A stretch of DNA of 28,618 nucleotides. Origin: Heterostelium album PN500. Its lineage: Eukaryota > Evosea > Eumycetozoa > Acytosteliales > Acytosteliaceae. The position numbers were made by a program, and so were the translations under genes. Positions 1 to 11,177 of this stretch are shown in pieces. The stretch lies in contig NW_008805068.1 in NCBI RefSeq assembly GCF_000004825.1, positions 1,989,471-2,018,088 on the forward strand, written 5' to 3'. The notes under the pieces are model-generated. The model was given only the letters and a program-made list of their open reading frames with translations, had not been told where the DNA came from and did no database searches. How positions within the stretch are numbered: position 1 is the first letter of the stretch; every line of letters starts with the position of its first letter.

Positions 1-54
1 TACTAATATTATTATTATTATTTCTATAAAGTATTCTAATTCAATTAATTACAG

Positions 55-512
55 GAAAGAATCAATTCAATGAGAATACATATCAGAGAATGAGTGACGA
101 TTGCGACAAGATATTGGATTTCTTTAAGAAATATCTAAGACTTTCAGTTGCCACCGGTAGAGTACAAGTTATTGAAGATTTCAAACAGATTATAACTTGG
201 TAAGTTTGTTGTTGTTGGTTTACTATATAGTAAAATCATGATTATTAATTAAACAATAATAATAATTATTATAGTGATCCTGGAATGATACCAATTTATT
301 TTAGATCGATTATTAACCATCATAAGGATATCAATGATCGTGTGATTGAACTTGTATTACTACAGAGAGTAGATCTGACAAAGAATCAACTGAATGAAAC
401 ACTACTGGAAATCAAAAATACTATATCTGCAATCAATACCGATCCAAATAATCCACCTACTGGTATTTTCTCAAAGATGAACATCTACAACAGAGGTTGG
501 TTCGGAAGATAG
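55..512 (+). CDS. Exocyst complex subunit Sec6/EXOC3-like, C-terminal end (5' partial)
   Basis: Two exons are visible, 55-199 and 275-512, joined through a split Cys codon (TG|T); the intron has a GTAAGT donor and a TAG acceptor. The first codon boundary is at 57, and upstream exons lie outside the window. The product ends with [16 protein letters not shown], then [20 protein letters not shown], then [16 protein letters not shown]. This follows the spacing of the extreme C-terminus of Sec6/EXOC3 (RM..DAEQL..FF, then a VI..TDPS..YLEVSTLV..YPDI segment, then the L..RGD helix). In that family Sec6 is a helical-rod subunit of the exocyst, which tethers secretory vesicles to the plasma membrane. 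The assignment rests on remembered family similarity of about 125 residues, so it is probable rather than certain. The protein ends in a basic/aromatic YNRGWFGR tail. Confidence 0.7.
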
Positions 513-1079
513 ATAGATAGAAATAACTGTAAATGTAGATGTATAAATAAATTATTTCCATTAATGAAAATACATTGTATTTCTTTTTTTTAATCATTTT
601 AATTATATTGTATTTATCCTTCTTCATGAATTGGAGATAATATGCAGACAAAAATGCAAGGCAATTTGCAATTTAAAAGTAAAAAAAATAAAAATAAAAT
701 AAAATCAGTTTTTTTATAAAAAAAAAAACGATTAATTCGTTGAGTTTACGTAATGAATAAATGAATCAGTTTTGTTTTTAAATTTGTCTATCCCTATCTC
801 ATCTATATTATTGTTTCAATATATAATATCATTTATTATATATATAGTTAAATAATAAGTAATTAAACTTGTTTTTTTTTGTAATTTAAAAAAAACATAG
901 AATCAAAATACTAAACACACTTTAAAAATTGATCAGTGGTATATTTCACTACTACTATTACAAATATTTTCATTGTAATCAATAATAATACCTGTTTTAG
1001 TATTCATATATATAAAAGTGATCATAATTATACAATTACAAATTATAATAATATTAATATAGTAATACAAATCAATACA
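513..1079. other. Intergenic region, Sec6-like gene to DEAD-box helicase gene
   Basis: AT-rich spacer between two genes in the same orientation. It holds A/T homopolymer tracts (for example near 590, 715-728 and 870-895) of the kind found at dictyostelid 3' ends and promoters. ORFs here are short, low in complexity and lack convincing starts. No RNA gene or repeat was seen. Confidence 0.6.
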
Positions 1080-3043
1080 ATGTTATCTTATTTAAATAAA
1101 TCTTCTTTAACATTAAAGGTAATTATCATTTATTAGATTATTAAACATGTTTATACAATCAATATATCTAACTTGTTTTAATCTTAAAGAATTTGACATT
1201 GGTAAACTCAATTGGATCATCAACTGGTCTATTAAGAACTTTCAGTGCTTCATCTTTGAATTTGCAACAATATCAGCAACAGCAACAAAGATCAGGTGGA
1301 TACAGACAATCATATAATAATAACAATAATTTCAATAATTACAATAATAATAGCAACTATAATAACAATAACAATGGTAATGGTAGAAATTTCCGTCCAT
1401 CCTTTAAAAGAAATCAAGAGAATAACAATTCACAACAGAACGAACCAAGAAATGTCAGTTTTTCAAGAAAAGATATTAATTCAGATGCAACATCATCATC
1501 ATCATCATCATTTGAGTACATAGAAAACAGACCACAGAAACAACAGCAATCAGATTTCTCTATGCCAACCGAAAAGATCGATTGGTCATTGGAGAATATG
1601 CAACCGATCGTCAAGGATCTCTACAAGGCCAACGAGAAGGTCGCTCAAATGACACCGGAGGAGTGTAGCAACTTCCTCAATGAACACAACGTCACTGTAA
1701 AATCAAAGGATTCACCAGCACCGAATCCAGTACTCGCTTTCGAAGACATGCAATTCGCACCATCCATCACCAACATCCTAAAGGTGAACTACGAGAAGCC
1801 AACTCCCATCCAATCGATCGGTTGGCCAGTAGCACTGTCCGGTCGTGACATGATCGGTATCTCTCAGACCGGATCAGGTAAGACCATCTCTTTCTTTTTG
1901 CCAGCGATTCAACACATTTTGTCACAACCACGTCAGACCGGTCCATATCTCGGTCCACAGGTTCTGATTATCGCACCGACTCGTGAGTTGTCCGTACAGA
2001 TCTCGCACGAAGCACAGCCATACTTGAAGGCTGCACGTCTCAACTCGGTTGTTATGTTTGGTGGAGAGTCGAAATCACATCAGATTCGTGATTTGAAACG
2101 TTGTCCACAAGTGGTTATCGGTACTCCAGGTCGTATTATCGATATCATGAAGGAGGGTTATCTCAACTTGAAGCGTGTGTCGTTCTTTGTGTTGGACGAA
2201 GCCGATCGTATGTTGGAAATGGGTTTCGAAGATCAGATTCGTGCTATCTTTGAGAATATCAGACCCGATCGTCAAGTGCTCTACTGGACCGCCACTTGGC
2301 CACGCAAGGTTCAAACACTTGCCCACGAATTCATTGTCAATCCAGTCAAGGTACAAGTCGGATCGACCGAACTAACAGCCAATCCAAACATCAAACAGAA
2401 TTTCATTGTCGTCGATTCAGAAAAGGACAAGGTGAATGCACTCGTTGACACTCTCGAAAAGATCTTCAACGAGCGTCCCGAAGCAAAGGTCATCATTTTC
2501 ACCATGACCAAGGGCGGTGCCGACAAACTGGCAGAGCACATCGGACAGATTGGAAATGCACGTATCGAATCGATTCACGGTGACAAACAGCAATCGAGAC
2601 GTATCGCAATTATCAACGGATTCAAGAATAACTTTATCGATATTTTGGTGGCGACCGATGTGGCGTCGCGTGGACTCGACATCAGAACCATCACCGATGT
2701 CATCAACTTTTCAATGCCAACACAAATCGAATCGTATGTCCATCGTATTGGACGTACTGCACGTGCCGGTGCCACCGGAGAATCACATACCATCATTTCA
2801 AAGTCATCATTGAACGACATCAATTTGATTCCCGACTTGATCGAACTCATGACTGGTGCCAACCAAGAAGTACCACCAGTAATCAGCGCATTAGCACCAA
2901 AGAGACATTACAACAACAATAACAACAATAATTATAACAATAATCGTAGAGGAAATAACAACAGAGGTGGATATAACAATAACTTTAGAAACAAAAACAG
3001 TCAGAGAAATGGTCCAGTTTCTTTTAAAAAGAGAGCTGAATAA
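1080..3043 (+). CDS. DEAD-box ATP-dependent RNA helicase, DDX5/Dbp2-like, probable mitochondrial presequence
   Basis: Exons 1080-1118 and 1190-3043 join in phase 0 across a 71 nt intron (donor GTAATT, acceptor AAG), giving about 630 residues. The ATG at 1080 is preferred because the large exon opens in frame without a nearby ATG. Helicase motifs appear in order: Q motif (PTPIQSIGWP), motif I (SQTGSGKT), Ia (PTRELSVQ), Ib (TPGR), II (DEAD), III (TAT, usually SAT), IV-V (RGLDI) and VI (HRIGRTARAG). The WP after motif III is typical of the DDX5/Dbp2 group. The N-terminus (MLSYLNKSSLTLK, then LLRTFSASS) lacks acidic residues and carries an RxFS element like mitochondrial cleavage sites. Gln/Asn-rich stretches follow, and the C-terminus is Asn/Arg/Gly-rich (RRGNNNRGG). 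Expected role: ATP-driven RNA duplex or RNP remodelling; a mitochondrial location is inferred. Confidence 0.93.
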
Positions 3044-3343
3044 ATTAAATTTACTGTGGTATTTGATTCCATCCAATTGGATATAATATATCAACAAAAG
3101 TTCACTTATTTATTTAACTTTTAATAAATTATAACTTTTTTTTTTTATAAACAAAACAAACAACATAGTATTGTTGTTCTTTTTATATTTTATGTTGTTT
3201 GTTCATTTTGAGTTAGATGTTATCATAATGATATATTTCACCTGCAAATAAATATATTAATAAAAAAAAATAAAAACAAAATCAGTAGATCAAAACTTAT
3301 TGAAGATCATTCTAATTTATTTTCATTATTGTTCTTTTTTTCA
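3044..3343. other. Intergenic region, helicase 3' end to membrane-protein start
   Basis: About 300 bp of AT-rich spacer containing a T9 tract near 3130-3145 and an A8 tract near 3262-3270. It probably contains the helicase 3' UTR and the promoter of the next gene. No other feature seen. Confidence 0.5.
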
Positions 3344-4273
3344 ATGAAAAGTCGAGTATCATCATTAACGACATTATCAACATCATCATGTTTGTTGTTG
3401 TTATTGTCGATTCTATTTACTTTTACTATCGATTTAGTTGAATCAAGAGTTAGATGCACTAGTTATCTGCGTTTGAACGATACCACCAAACTTTTAGATT
3501 TACCAACCGATAACGAACTCTTTGATCAAATCATACTACCTACATCAAGATACAACAATAAGCAACAACTGAATCATCATTTCCAACAAATCAAACACGA
3601 CAATCATAAACCAATTGATGACAAACATTCATTACTCTATTTATTAAACACTCCATTATTACCAAACACTTTATACTCTATAAGAATATCTCATACTGCA
3701 GTAGTAAGTTTATTAAACAATGAAACGTAATGAAATCAAATCAATTTCTTTATTAATCATTCATTGATTTATCAATAACTTATTATTATGTTTTATTTAG
3801 AGTCCTGCAGACTTCACAATTAGATTCCACCCAAATCATAATTTCGTTAAATCAAGCGGTCAACAAGATCAACCTAAAACAGGTCGTGATCTATTGAATA
3901 CAGAAATATTTAAATTTAGAACAAATGATAATGGTTTTCCTGATGTAAGTAATATAACAGTACTGTAATATTGATCAGAATTTGGCTACAATACTGATTC
4001 ATTCATTTTCCCACTGAAATGTAGCTCTTACTTGATAAACAATGTATAGTTGTTGTAATTGAATCATTTAATACAGGTATAACACCAGCACATATCAACA
4101 ACGATAAGAACAGATTAGTTAGTTTCAATTTGATTCTAGAGACAGAATCTATAGGTGTTCCACCAGAGATACCAAGAATGGTTAGCATCATCATTGTCAG
4201 TATATTATTTATGGCATTTTTCATTGTTAGATTACTATTCCCAAGAATGAAAGGATTTCAACTCTTAGTATAA
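3344..4273 (+). CDS. Unrecognised type I single-pass membrane protein
   Basis: Three exons, 3344-3703, 3801-3944 and 4025-4273, all join in phase 0 (donors GTAAGT and GTAAGT, acceptors TTAG and GTAG), giving about 250 residues. The ATG at 3344 is the first Met; the frame runs a little further upstream only through non-ATG codons. Residues about 10-30 form a hydrophobic Leu-rich signal peptide (LLLLLSILFTF). A region likely to face the lumen or outside contains LPNTLYSIRISHTA and IRFHPNHNF, which look beta-strand rich. Near the C-terminus VSIIIVSILFMAFFIVRLLF is a clear membrane helix, followed by a short basic tail (PRMKGFQLLV). I do not recognise the family, so no function is assigned. The stop codon lies 52 bp from the end of the convergent 5-phosphatase gene. 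Confidence 0.8.
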
Positions 4274-4325
4274 ATAAACAAAACAAGAATAGAACAAATA
4301 ATATTAAAAAAACCTAAAGTATTTA

Positions 4326-6718
4326 TTATATACTCTTTCGGAATGATTTCGATCTTCTCAACATTGGTCGATTAGAGCCAGGTGATAGAGTAATCGTATC
4401 ATCTATTGTAGTCGATTCCATTTGTACTGTAATGGAGTTAATATTATTATTATTATCGTTACTATAGTTATCATCGTCTTGGTAGCTATTATAATTATTT
4501 TCATAATTATATTCGTATTCGTTTGATGGTGGTGTTGTTGTATAACTATTATCGGTACTACTACTATTATCACTATTATTATTATTAGAATAGTAATTAA
4601 TTGTAGTTGTAGTTGTTGTGATTATTGTTGGTGGAGGTGGTGGTAATGTAACTATTGGGGGTGGTGGTGGTACTATCGGACCATAGGCAACCTCGTTAGC
4701 AACCGACTCTTTAGCCATGTAGCTATTGGAGTGCATTGGAATGAGAGGTGGTGTATGTGCAGCATTGTCGTAGAGAATATGAATTTTACCATAGAGTATA
4801 CCAGAGTTCAATCCATACTTGGTGATTCTCGTTTTGAAACTATAGGGTTCACTGTTGAACCCGAGTGCAAGTGGTACTGTCGCATGACCGATCAATCTTT
4901 TCTTTAGTTTTCTTTCTTTTTTCGACTTTGACTCGTTCTCGTCAAAGATGGTGATGAACAGATGCTGATGTTCGAGGAATGTCTTTTTCTGAATGATTGG
5001 AACTATCGGTGCTATGTTGCCCCACAGCGGATTGGAGTTGTGGTAGACGACCGATGTCGACACTGGTTCCTCCACGTAGGAGCAAGCATTGAACACCAAG
5101 TACGGAGATGGTGGATGATCTTTGTTGTCTTTATCTTTATCTTTATCCTTTTCTTTATCTTTTTCGTCGATCTTTGATTTCTTTCCAACTAGATTCTCTG
5201 CTTTCAAGTCGTAAAAGTAGATGCGAAGTTGGCGGATTAAAGATTGTGGAACTGGTAAGCATGGTCGTTGAATGTAGGCGCTCAATAATGAATAAACGGG
5301 AATGTGATCGGATGTCGAGATATCGGGTGCACTGCTATAGGAGACCGGTGAAATTGGCTGTGTATAGGGCAGTGATTTCCAGAGGATTCTATCACACCAG
5401 CTTGGAACACGTTGTTTCTCCTCGGTGTAAACACCCTTTTGTCCACGCTCCAATTTGTACGTTGGCATAAACTGAATCGATGCCTCTTTGAATCCGAGGA
5501 ATACACGCTCCATCTTTTTCTGTACGGCCAATTGATCTTTAGTCAGAATCTTGGCAATATTGTTCTTCTTGACGAGATTCAACACCTCCTCACGGAACAG
5601 ATCAACACGATAGTTGAAATCACCCATCCATATAACATGGTGGAATTGATTCAACACATCGCTCGACTTGTTTCCAAGATTCAGTCCCTTGACAATGTCA
5701 CGGTAGTTGCGGTTGCGTTGCTCCGACTTTTCTTGATGCGCAGCGAAATGCGAGCTGATAAAGCAGAAACTAGTCTCGAGGAATTGGAAAGAGATGGCAG
5801 TTGCCCCTTTGTTTCCATAGATTCCACCGATTCCTGTTGCCTCTGAATCCTTTTCGATATGATTGATCTTATAGTAATGTTCTTTTCTCACAAAGAGAAT
5901 CAGCCTCATCTTGACCAGACTAATCGATTCCAATCGCACATAGTCACTACCGATGTGTGTCGCCAACATTGAAAACCAATGCTCCTCACAACGATCGTCG
6001 TCGGAATGCTCACGTTTCGGTAGTGGATCATAGTGACACTCTTGAACACCAATAGCATAGAGATCGATTTGCTGTTTTCTATCGCCAGTCGTACTGTTGC
6101 CAGCGGGAATCCAAGTATGAAGTTGATCTGCACGTGGCTGTGCATCACCGACATTCCAGGTGCTAACAAATATATTGATTGTATCAAAGAGTGTCTGTTC
6201 TTCACGATCGGGCAGCGCAGTTGCACCGCTTCTGGCCAACCACAGCAACTCATAGAAACACTCACGTCTCTCTGTATTAATAAAACTGACACCGAATTCC
6301 TTCTTTCCGTTCTTTCTACTGAATGAAATCAACTTATTCTCGTTCTTAACCTTGGTGATTCTATCGAACTCATCTATTCCATATTTCTTTATCTTTGATT
6401 TCTTATGTTTTTGTTTCTTTGACATTCTAATAATAAATACAATTTGAAAGATGTTAGCAAAATAATAATAATATCACACACACTCTCTCCATCTAATATT
6501 AAATCATACTTTATAATTTGTATTGATTTCTCTTTTAGATTTACTAACAATGTTCGTACTTTGTTGTTCTTCTTCAAGGCTACGATGAATTCGAATTGGA
6601 AATCCAATACATTCTTCTTCAATGCCTTATAGTAGTGCTCTAAATCCTTTAGATTCTTTGGATCTGCTGCACCCGATGTTGCAACCGAACTTGCTCTTGT
6701 TCTTTGTAGAATATTCAT
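4326..6718 (-). CDS. Inositol polyphosphate 5-phosphatase with PH-like, IPPc, C2-like and proline-rich regions
   Basis: Two exons, 6510-6718 and 4326-6426 on the minus strand, are separated by an 83 nt intron (donor GTATGA, acceptor TTAG) and join in phase 2, giving 769 residues. The join completes a PH-like fold: VRTLLVNLKEKSIQIIK from exon 1 and KLISFSRKNGKKEFGVSF plus RRECFYELL from exon 2. The catalytic domain (about 150-460) shows FVSTWNVGD, AIGVQE, GNKGA, SSHFAAH, WMGDFNYRVD, PSWCDRILW and TSDHIPV, all hallmark 5-phosphatase motifs, with no key residue missing. Residues about 468-625 look like a C2 domain (LRIYFYDLKAENL, NSNPLWG, LFITIFDE) interrupted by a Lys/Asp repeat. Then come two PPPPP runs and a Ser/Asn/Tyr-rich tail. 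Family role: removal of the 5-phosphate from phosphoinositides or inositol phosphates. The IPPc-C2-proline order resembles animal SHIP. Confidence 0.93.
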
Positions 6719-8597
6719 TTTGTTCGGTTGTTGTTAGTTGTTATTATTATTGTTATTATTATTTTTAATAAATAGATAGTAGAATTATTACAAAAAGAAA
6801 ATGATTAAAAATAGAATACAATCAAAAAAAATAGATGATAGAAAATATATAAATTTATATATTAATATTATTGTACATTGAAGTTTAGCTTTAAGTTGTT
6901 GTTATGTTATTGTTTGTAATGTTATGTTAAGTTTGTTGTTTGTTTGTTGTTTAGTTGTTGTTGTTGTTGATGTTACAATTGTTTGTTTTCGATGTTACAA
7001 ATTAATACAACGTTATTTAAAATAGAAATATAAACAATGAGAACAAGATGACTGTCAGATATGACAGATATTTGCTTGTTGTTGTTGTTTAGTTGTTTTG
7101 GTGGTGTTTAGTTTTTGTGTAGTTTGCAAACTAAACTTTAAAGTCAGATCTAAATTAAGTAATAGTTTTTTATTATTATTAGTTTTTTATTCTTATTGTT
7201 ATTGATATATGTATCTTAATTAGGTAGTAGTACTGTTTATTATTGTTGTTTTTTTTTAATTTTTGATTTTTTTTTTTGTGAGTAGATAGATCTAAACAAA
7301 CATATGTTGTTTTATCTTATCTATCAATATTTATTATTATTTATATAAAAATAAGAGAGTAGGAGTGATTCAAATAAAGAGGCAATGTTTTTTAAATCGC
7401 CGGATCAGATTTCCCCCAGCTGATTAACTGTAACAATGAGAATGTAAAAAAAATAGCCACCTTGTATACCCCCAAAAACAACAAAAAAAAACGATAATCT
7501 TTGATTAAATCGAATTATCAAAGTAAAGATTTTATTGTTATTTTTGTAATAGGAGAATCAAATAATTAATGATTTGTTTTGCTATCCTATAATCTCAATC
7601 TTAAATTTTGAAAGAGATATTATTTTGTAATTTTAATTATTATTTTTAGAATCATTGATTTTGAAATATCTTTTAAGTCTAGACTTGTACTTTGAAGTCT
7701 TACTAAAAAATAATTAAAAATTAAAATAATTATTAATAATATTATATATTAATATATTTTTGGATAATTTGATTCTTTCAAAATATAAATAAAAATAAAA
7801 TTGATATTAAAAGAAAATTAAAAGTCAGGTTATTTTATTATTAGTATTTTTTAATCAATGTTTTAAATAATCATGTTGAGATGATTTTATGTATCTGGTA
7901 GGGGTATTTTGATATTGTGTTGTCAAACCTTTAAAGAGATATCTGATATCGAAGTATTTATTTCTGTCTTTATTTAATTTATTTTTGTGTATTCTGTGGG
8001 GTTATATTCGTTTGAATTTAAACAGATAACAGTAGTAAAAGTCAGACAAAAACTCACCACTAATATTAAAAATTGAATTGAACAACACACCACACACTCA
8101 CTTACACACTTTATTACCAATTAAATAAAAATTTCAAACTATCCAATTCCATACAAATACATACAAGAATATCTACCAAAGAACAACTCAACTCACGACA
8201 TAATTATTTACCACCACCACAAAAACAGAACCAACAATTGTCAACATTCTAAAATTTTGTTTATTTATTAAATATTTTTTTATTTATTAGATATCATTAA
8301 AAAACGAACTTTATATATTATATTATTATAAAATTACTACCTTAATAATATTCAAATTAATATAATATAAAATATTTCTTTATTAATTTATATCTTTTAA
8401 AATTTTGATATAATTTATTATTTTTGGTTATTTTTTTTAAATTAAAAAAAAAAATCTCTAAATTTCCTTTTATATTTTTAATTAAAAATTTATTTCCATT
8501 CAAACATCACTTAATTATTATTATTATTATTATTCTCTCTTTCTTTTTATTTGTTTTTTTCTAATAGTATAGAAATATTTTGATAAAAAGTTAAAAA
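6719..8597. other. Divergent intergenic region (1.9 kb), shared upstream region of 5-phosphatase and tetraspan gene
   Basis: No gene could be supported. Contents: GTT-rich repeats at about 6890-7090; a less AT-rich patch at about 7380-7490 with CGCCGGATC, a C5 run and GTATACCCCC; and a CA-rich block at about 8075-8220 (ACACACCACACACTCAC) resembling the C/A-rich G-box elements of dictyostelid developmental promoters. From 8250 to 8590 the sequence is almost pure A/T with long T and A tracts, typical just upstream of dictyostelid starts. The genes on either side are transcribed away from this region. Confidence 0.5.
8075..8130 (+). promoter_or_regulatory. CA-rich, G-box-like block
   Basis: A dense C/A stretch including ACAACACACCACACACTCAC followed by TTACACAC, about 480 bp upstream of the tetraspan start. 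GBF-binding G-boxes in Dictyostelium are CA/GT-rich, so a developmental promoter element is possible. This rests on composition only; it could also be part of a 5' leader. Confidence 0.25.
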
Positions 8598-9557
8598 ATG
8601 GATACTTATTATTCAACAAATAATAAAAAGAGTCATACTTTATCTTCAATTCCTTACACTCAAGTTTCAACAAATGAATCAACTGAAAATGAAAATATTT
8701 ATGATAAATCATCAAATATCAACAATGCTATAAACAACTATAAATATTATAATGTTGGTGAAGGATTGTACAGTCAATTAGATAAAGAAACAATTGCAAC
8801 AATTACAGTAGCTTCCTCTTGGGGATATTTCTTATGTTTTATTCATTTAGTAAGAACTTATTTTAATTTAGTTAATTTAACTTCATTTCTAATTTCAAAT
8901 TATTCCTTTTTAAAATAGATAATTGGAGTGTTTTTATTCTTTTTAGCTGGAATTGACGATTATTTCTATTTAATATGTATAGCATTTGTTGCACATACCT
9001 TTAGTGTTTGTTTAGGTATCTTCTCAGTTTCAAGAAAGAATGTTTTATTAATTGTCAACGTAAGATTGTTATTTTTTTAAAAACATTTGATTTTAAAATA
9101 ATAATATTATTTTTAAAAACAATAGTATACTATATATTCAGTTGTAATTTTAGCAATTACAATTTCAATTTTCATTATTTCAACCATTGTCTCCAACTAT
9201 TGGTACCAATGGTGGATCATTCTTGGAGTGTTCTTCTTTTTAAATGTCCAAATCATTGGAATCAAATATTTATTCAGTTTGGCAATGAATCTCAAGGGTT
9301 TGCAAACCAAAGAGATGGAGAATGCAGGAAGAATGTACCCAACTGTAAATACCATTCCAGTACAGACAGTATCACAACCACAACAACTCTATGTTCCACA
9401 ACCAGCTCAATACTACTATGTTGGATTCCCACAACAACCACAACAAATGAATATGAACCCACAATACTATCAGCCACCAGTCACATCCCAATATGCCTAC
9501 ACTTATCCACAAGGTACTGAATATAACAATTTATATTCATCTGTTCAAAATGTTTAG
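8598..9557 (+). CDS. Four-helix membrane protein with Pro/Gln/Tyr-rich C-terminal tail, family unknown
   Basis: Three exons, 8598-8849, 8919-9059 and 9126-9557, join in phase 0 (donors GTAAGA and GTAAGA, acceptors ATAG and ATAG), giving 274 residues. The N-terminal 60 residues are polar and Ser/Asn-rich. Hydrophobic segments follow: one crossing the first exon junction (ITVASSWGYFLCFIHL then IIGVFLFFLAG), one around YFYLICIAFVAHTFSVCLGI, one around YSVVILAITISIFIISTIV, and one around WWIILGVFFFLNVQIIGIKY. The last 100 residues are cytosolic-type and rich in Pro, Gln and Tyr (YVPQPAQYYYVGFPQQPQQM, then QYYQPPVTSQYAYTYPQG). I do not recognise a family. The layout (short polar N-terminus, about four helices, long PQY tail) suggests a trafficking or adaptor-binding membrane protein, but this is inference. 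Confidence 0.85.
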
Positions 9558-9830
9558 ATAAATTAAATAACTTCAATTATCTTATTGGATTTGAAAATAA
9601 ATGAACTATTTTTAAAAACAAAAATTAATTATCCTATTTTATTTATTTTTCCAATCCTTATCAGATATTAAAACTCTTAATCCTTTGTTTCTGTGTTGTA
9701 GATTTTTTAGTTTATTTTAATATAAATATAATATTTATAAAAAAAATATATCCTAAATTCTGAATAGTACAAAATTTCTAAGATTCACCATACAGTTTAA
9801 AGGTTAAAGAATATATAAAATTTTATTTGT
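9558..9830. other. Convergent 3' spacer
   Basis: AT-rich spacer between two converging genes, with candidate polyadenylation signals (AATAAA at about 9596-9601). Nothing else seen. Confidence 0.4.
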
Positions 9831-10553
9831 TTATTGTAAGATTGCTTTCATTTCTTGAACTGATTTTTGAATCTCTTCGATATGTTCCTTGAAAGCAGTG
9901 TTGATATCAATGAATTTACCTTGTTCGTTAAAGACACCACGATGGAACAATAGTTTTGGTCTGGTCTCAGTGAGTTTCATTTGGATTGGACTCTTTCCTG
10001 AGAGAATGTTGCTCAATTGTGTATTTACACCGACACCGCCACCGTAACCATAGGAAACAACCAAACTATATTTTTAATAGTTATTAATATTTTAAATTTT
10101 AAATACAAAAGTTTAATAATATTTATACATACCAAGCTTTTCCTTGCCACTCGGTAATTAAATAATCAATGGCATTCTTTAAAATGGCTGGATAACCATG
10201 GTTGTACTCCGGAGTAACAAAAACGAAACCATCGAATGAGGCAATCTTTGCTTGCCATTTCTTGGCGATTTCAGTTGTGTAGTTTCCTCCGATGGCCATT
10301 GGTGGGAGTACTTCATCGTAGTATGGCAAGTTCCACTCGACCAAATCAATTACTTCAACTTGGAACTCCTTTTTCAAACCTGATACTTCAACGAACCACT
10401 AATTATGACATAATTGTAAGTTTCTCTGGATACAACTCAAAAAATAAAAGTACTTGAGAGATAGATATTTACGTTTGAAATTTCGAATCCTAAACGAACA
10501 GTACGTCCAGAACCTACGATAACTGCAATTTTCTTTTGTGCTACAGCGTCCAT
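9831..10553 (-). CDS. NAD(P)H-dependent FMN reductase (flavodoxin-fold, Lot6/SsuE-like)
   Basis: Three exons on the minus strand, 10473-10553, 10133-10398 and 9831-10065, join in frame (phases 0 and 2; donors GTAAAT and GTATGT, acceptors TTAG and ATAG), giving 193 residues, normal for the family. The start IAVIVGSGRTVRLGFEISNW matches the phosphate-binding GSxRxxRxGxxxxxW motif of NADPH-dependent FMN reductases. In the middle, FVTPEYNHGYPAILKNAIDY is the family's flavin-side PEYNxGxPxxLKNAIDW motif almost residue for residue. LVVSYGYGGGVG forms the third flavin loop. Expected reaction: two-electron reduction of FMN or quinones by NAD(P)H in the cytosol (yeast Lot6p-type). The neighbours give no pathway hint. 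The second intron splits a Cys codon in place of the Trp predicted by unspliced reading. Confidence 0.92.
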
Positions 10554-11155
10554 TTTGATTGTTATAAATTAGATTTTAATTAATATTTAAAAAGATTATA
10601 AAGATGTATTATTAATTGTTTGTATTTTAGTTAAATGATTGTTGATTTGTTTTTTTTTTGATGAAAAACTATGGTTTGGTATAAACTATTTATAATTATT
10701 TAGTTCAGGTTCTCAAGAGCAGGGTTATTGTCTAGAATCGTTTATTTTGTGTATAGAAAGTGGGGTTACAACATTTTAAAATAGTTTTTACAAAAAAAAA
10801 AAAAAGGTAAAAAATCGTGGGGCTAATCTCTTATTAATCATGTGAAGTTGCAAGGCTGATCATTTATTTTAAAAAATGGTGTCATTATAATCATTTTTCT
10901 TTTTTGTTTGCAAAAAGTCAAATTCTATATTTTTAGATAAGTGAACAATGTTCTGATATTCTAGCGCATATTTTTTTGATTCTGATATCGAAATGCATGA
11001 AAAGGGTGTGGGTCTTTGAAAGGTTGCAAAAACACTTGAGACTTGGATCATTGATTCCGGAGTATGATGTTAATTTGAACATTTATTTATTTAATGTTTC
11101 ACTCCAAGTTATCGGGGTTTTTACCCATGTATGGTATATTTGCATTTGAAGATCT

Positions 11156-11177
11156 TCAATGTGTAATTACACATTGA
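11156..11177. promoter_or_regulatory. 22 bp perfect palindrome, possible dimeric protein binding site
   Basis: The half-site TCAATGTGTAA is followed directly by its exact reverse complement, with no spacer (centre between 11166 and 11167). The core TGTAATTACA contains two abutting TAAT half-sites of the type bound by homeodomain proteins. It is located about 600 bp upstream of the reductase start and about 740 bp upstream of the coiled-coil ORF. Role inferred only from symmetry. Confidence 0.35.

Noticed and set aside
936-1136. 66-codon plus-strand ORF before the helicase
   Set aside because: It overlaps the helicase first exon and intron, has no ATG at its start, and is AT-driven Ile/Asn/Thr sequence.
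10869-11051. 60-codon minus-strand ORF beginning with ATG
   Set aside because: It has fairly mixed composition but no recognisable motif, no splice partners and no supporting context; kept only as a note in the intergenic entry.
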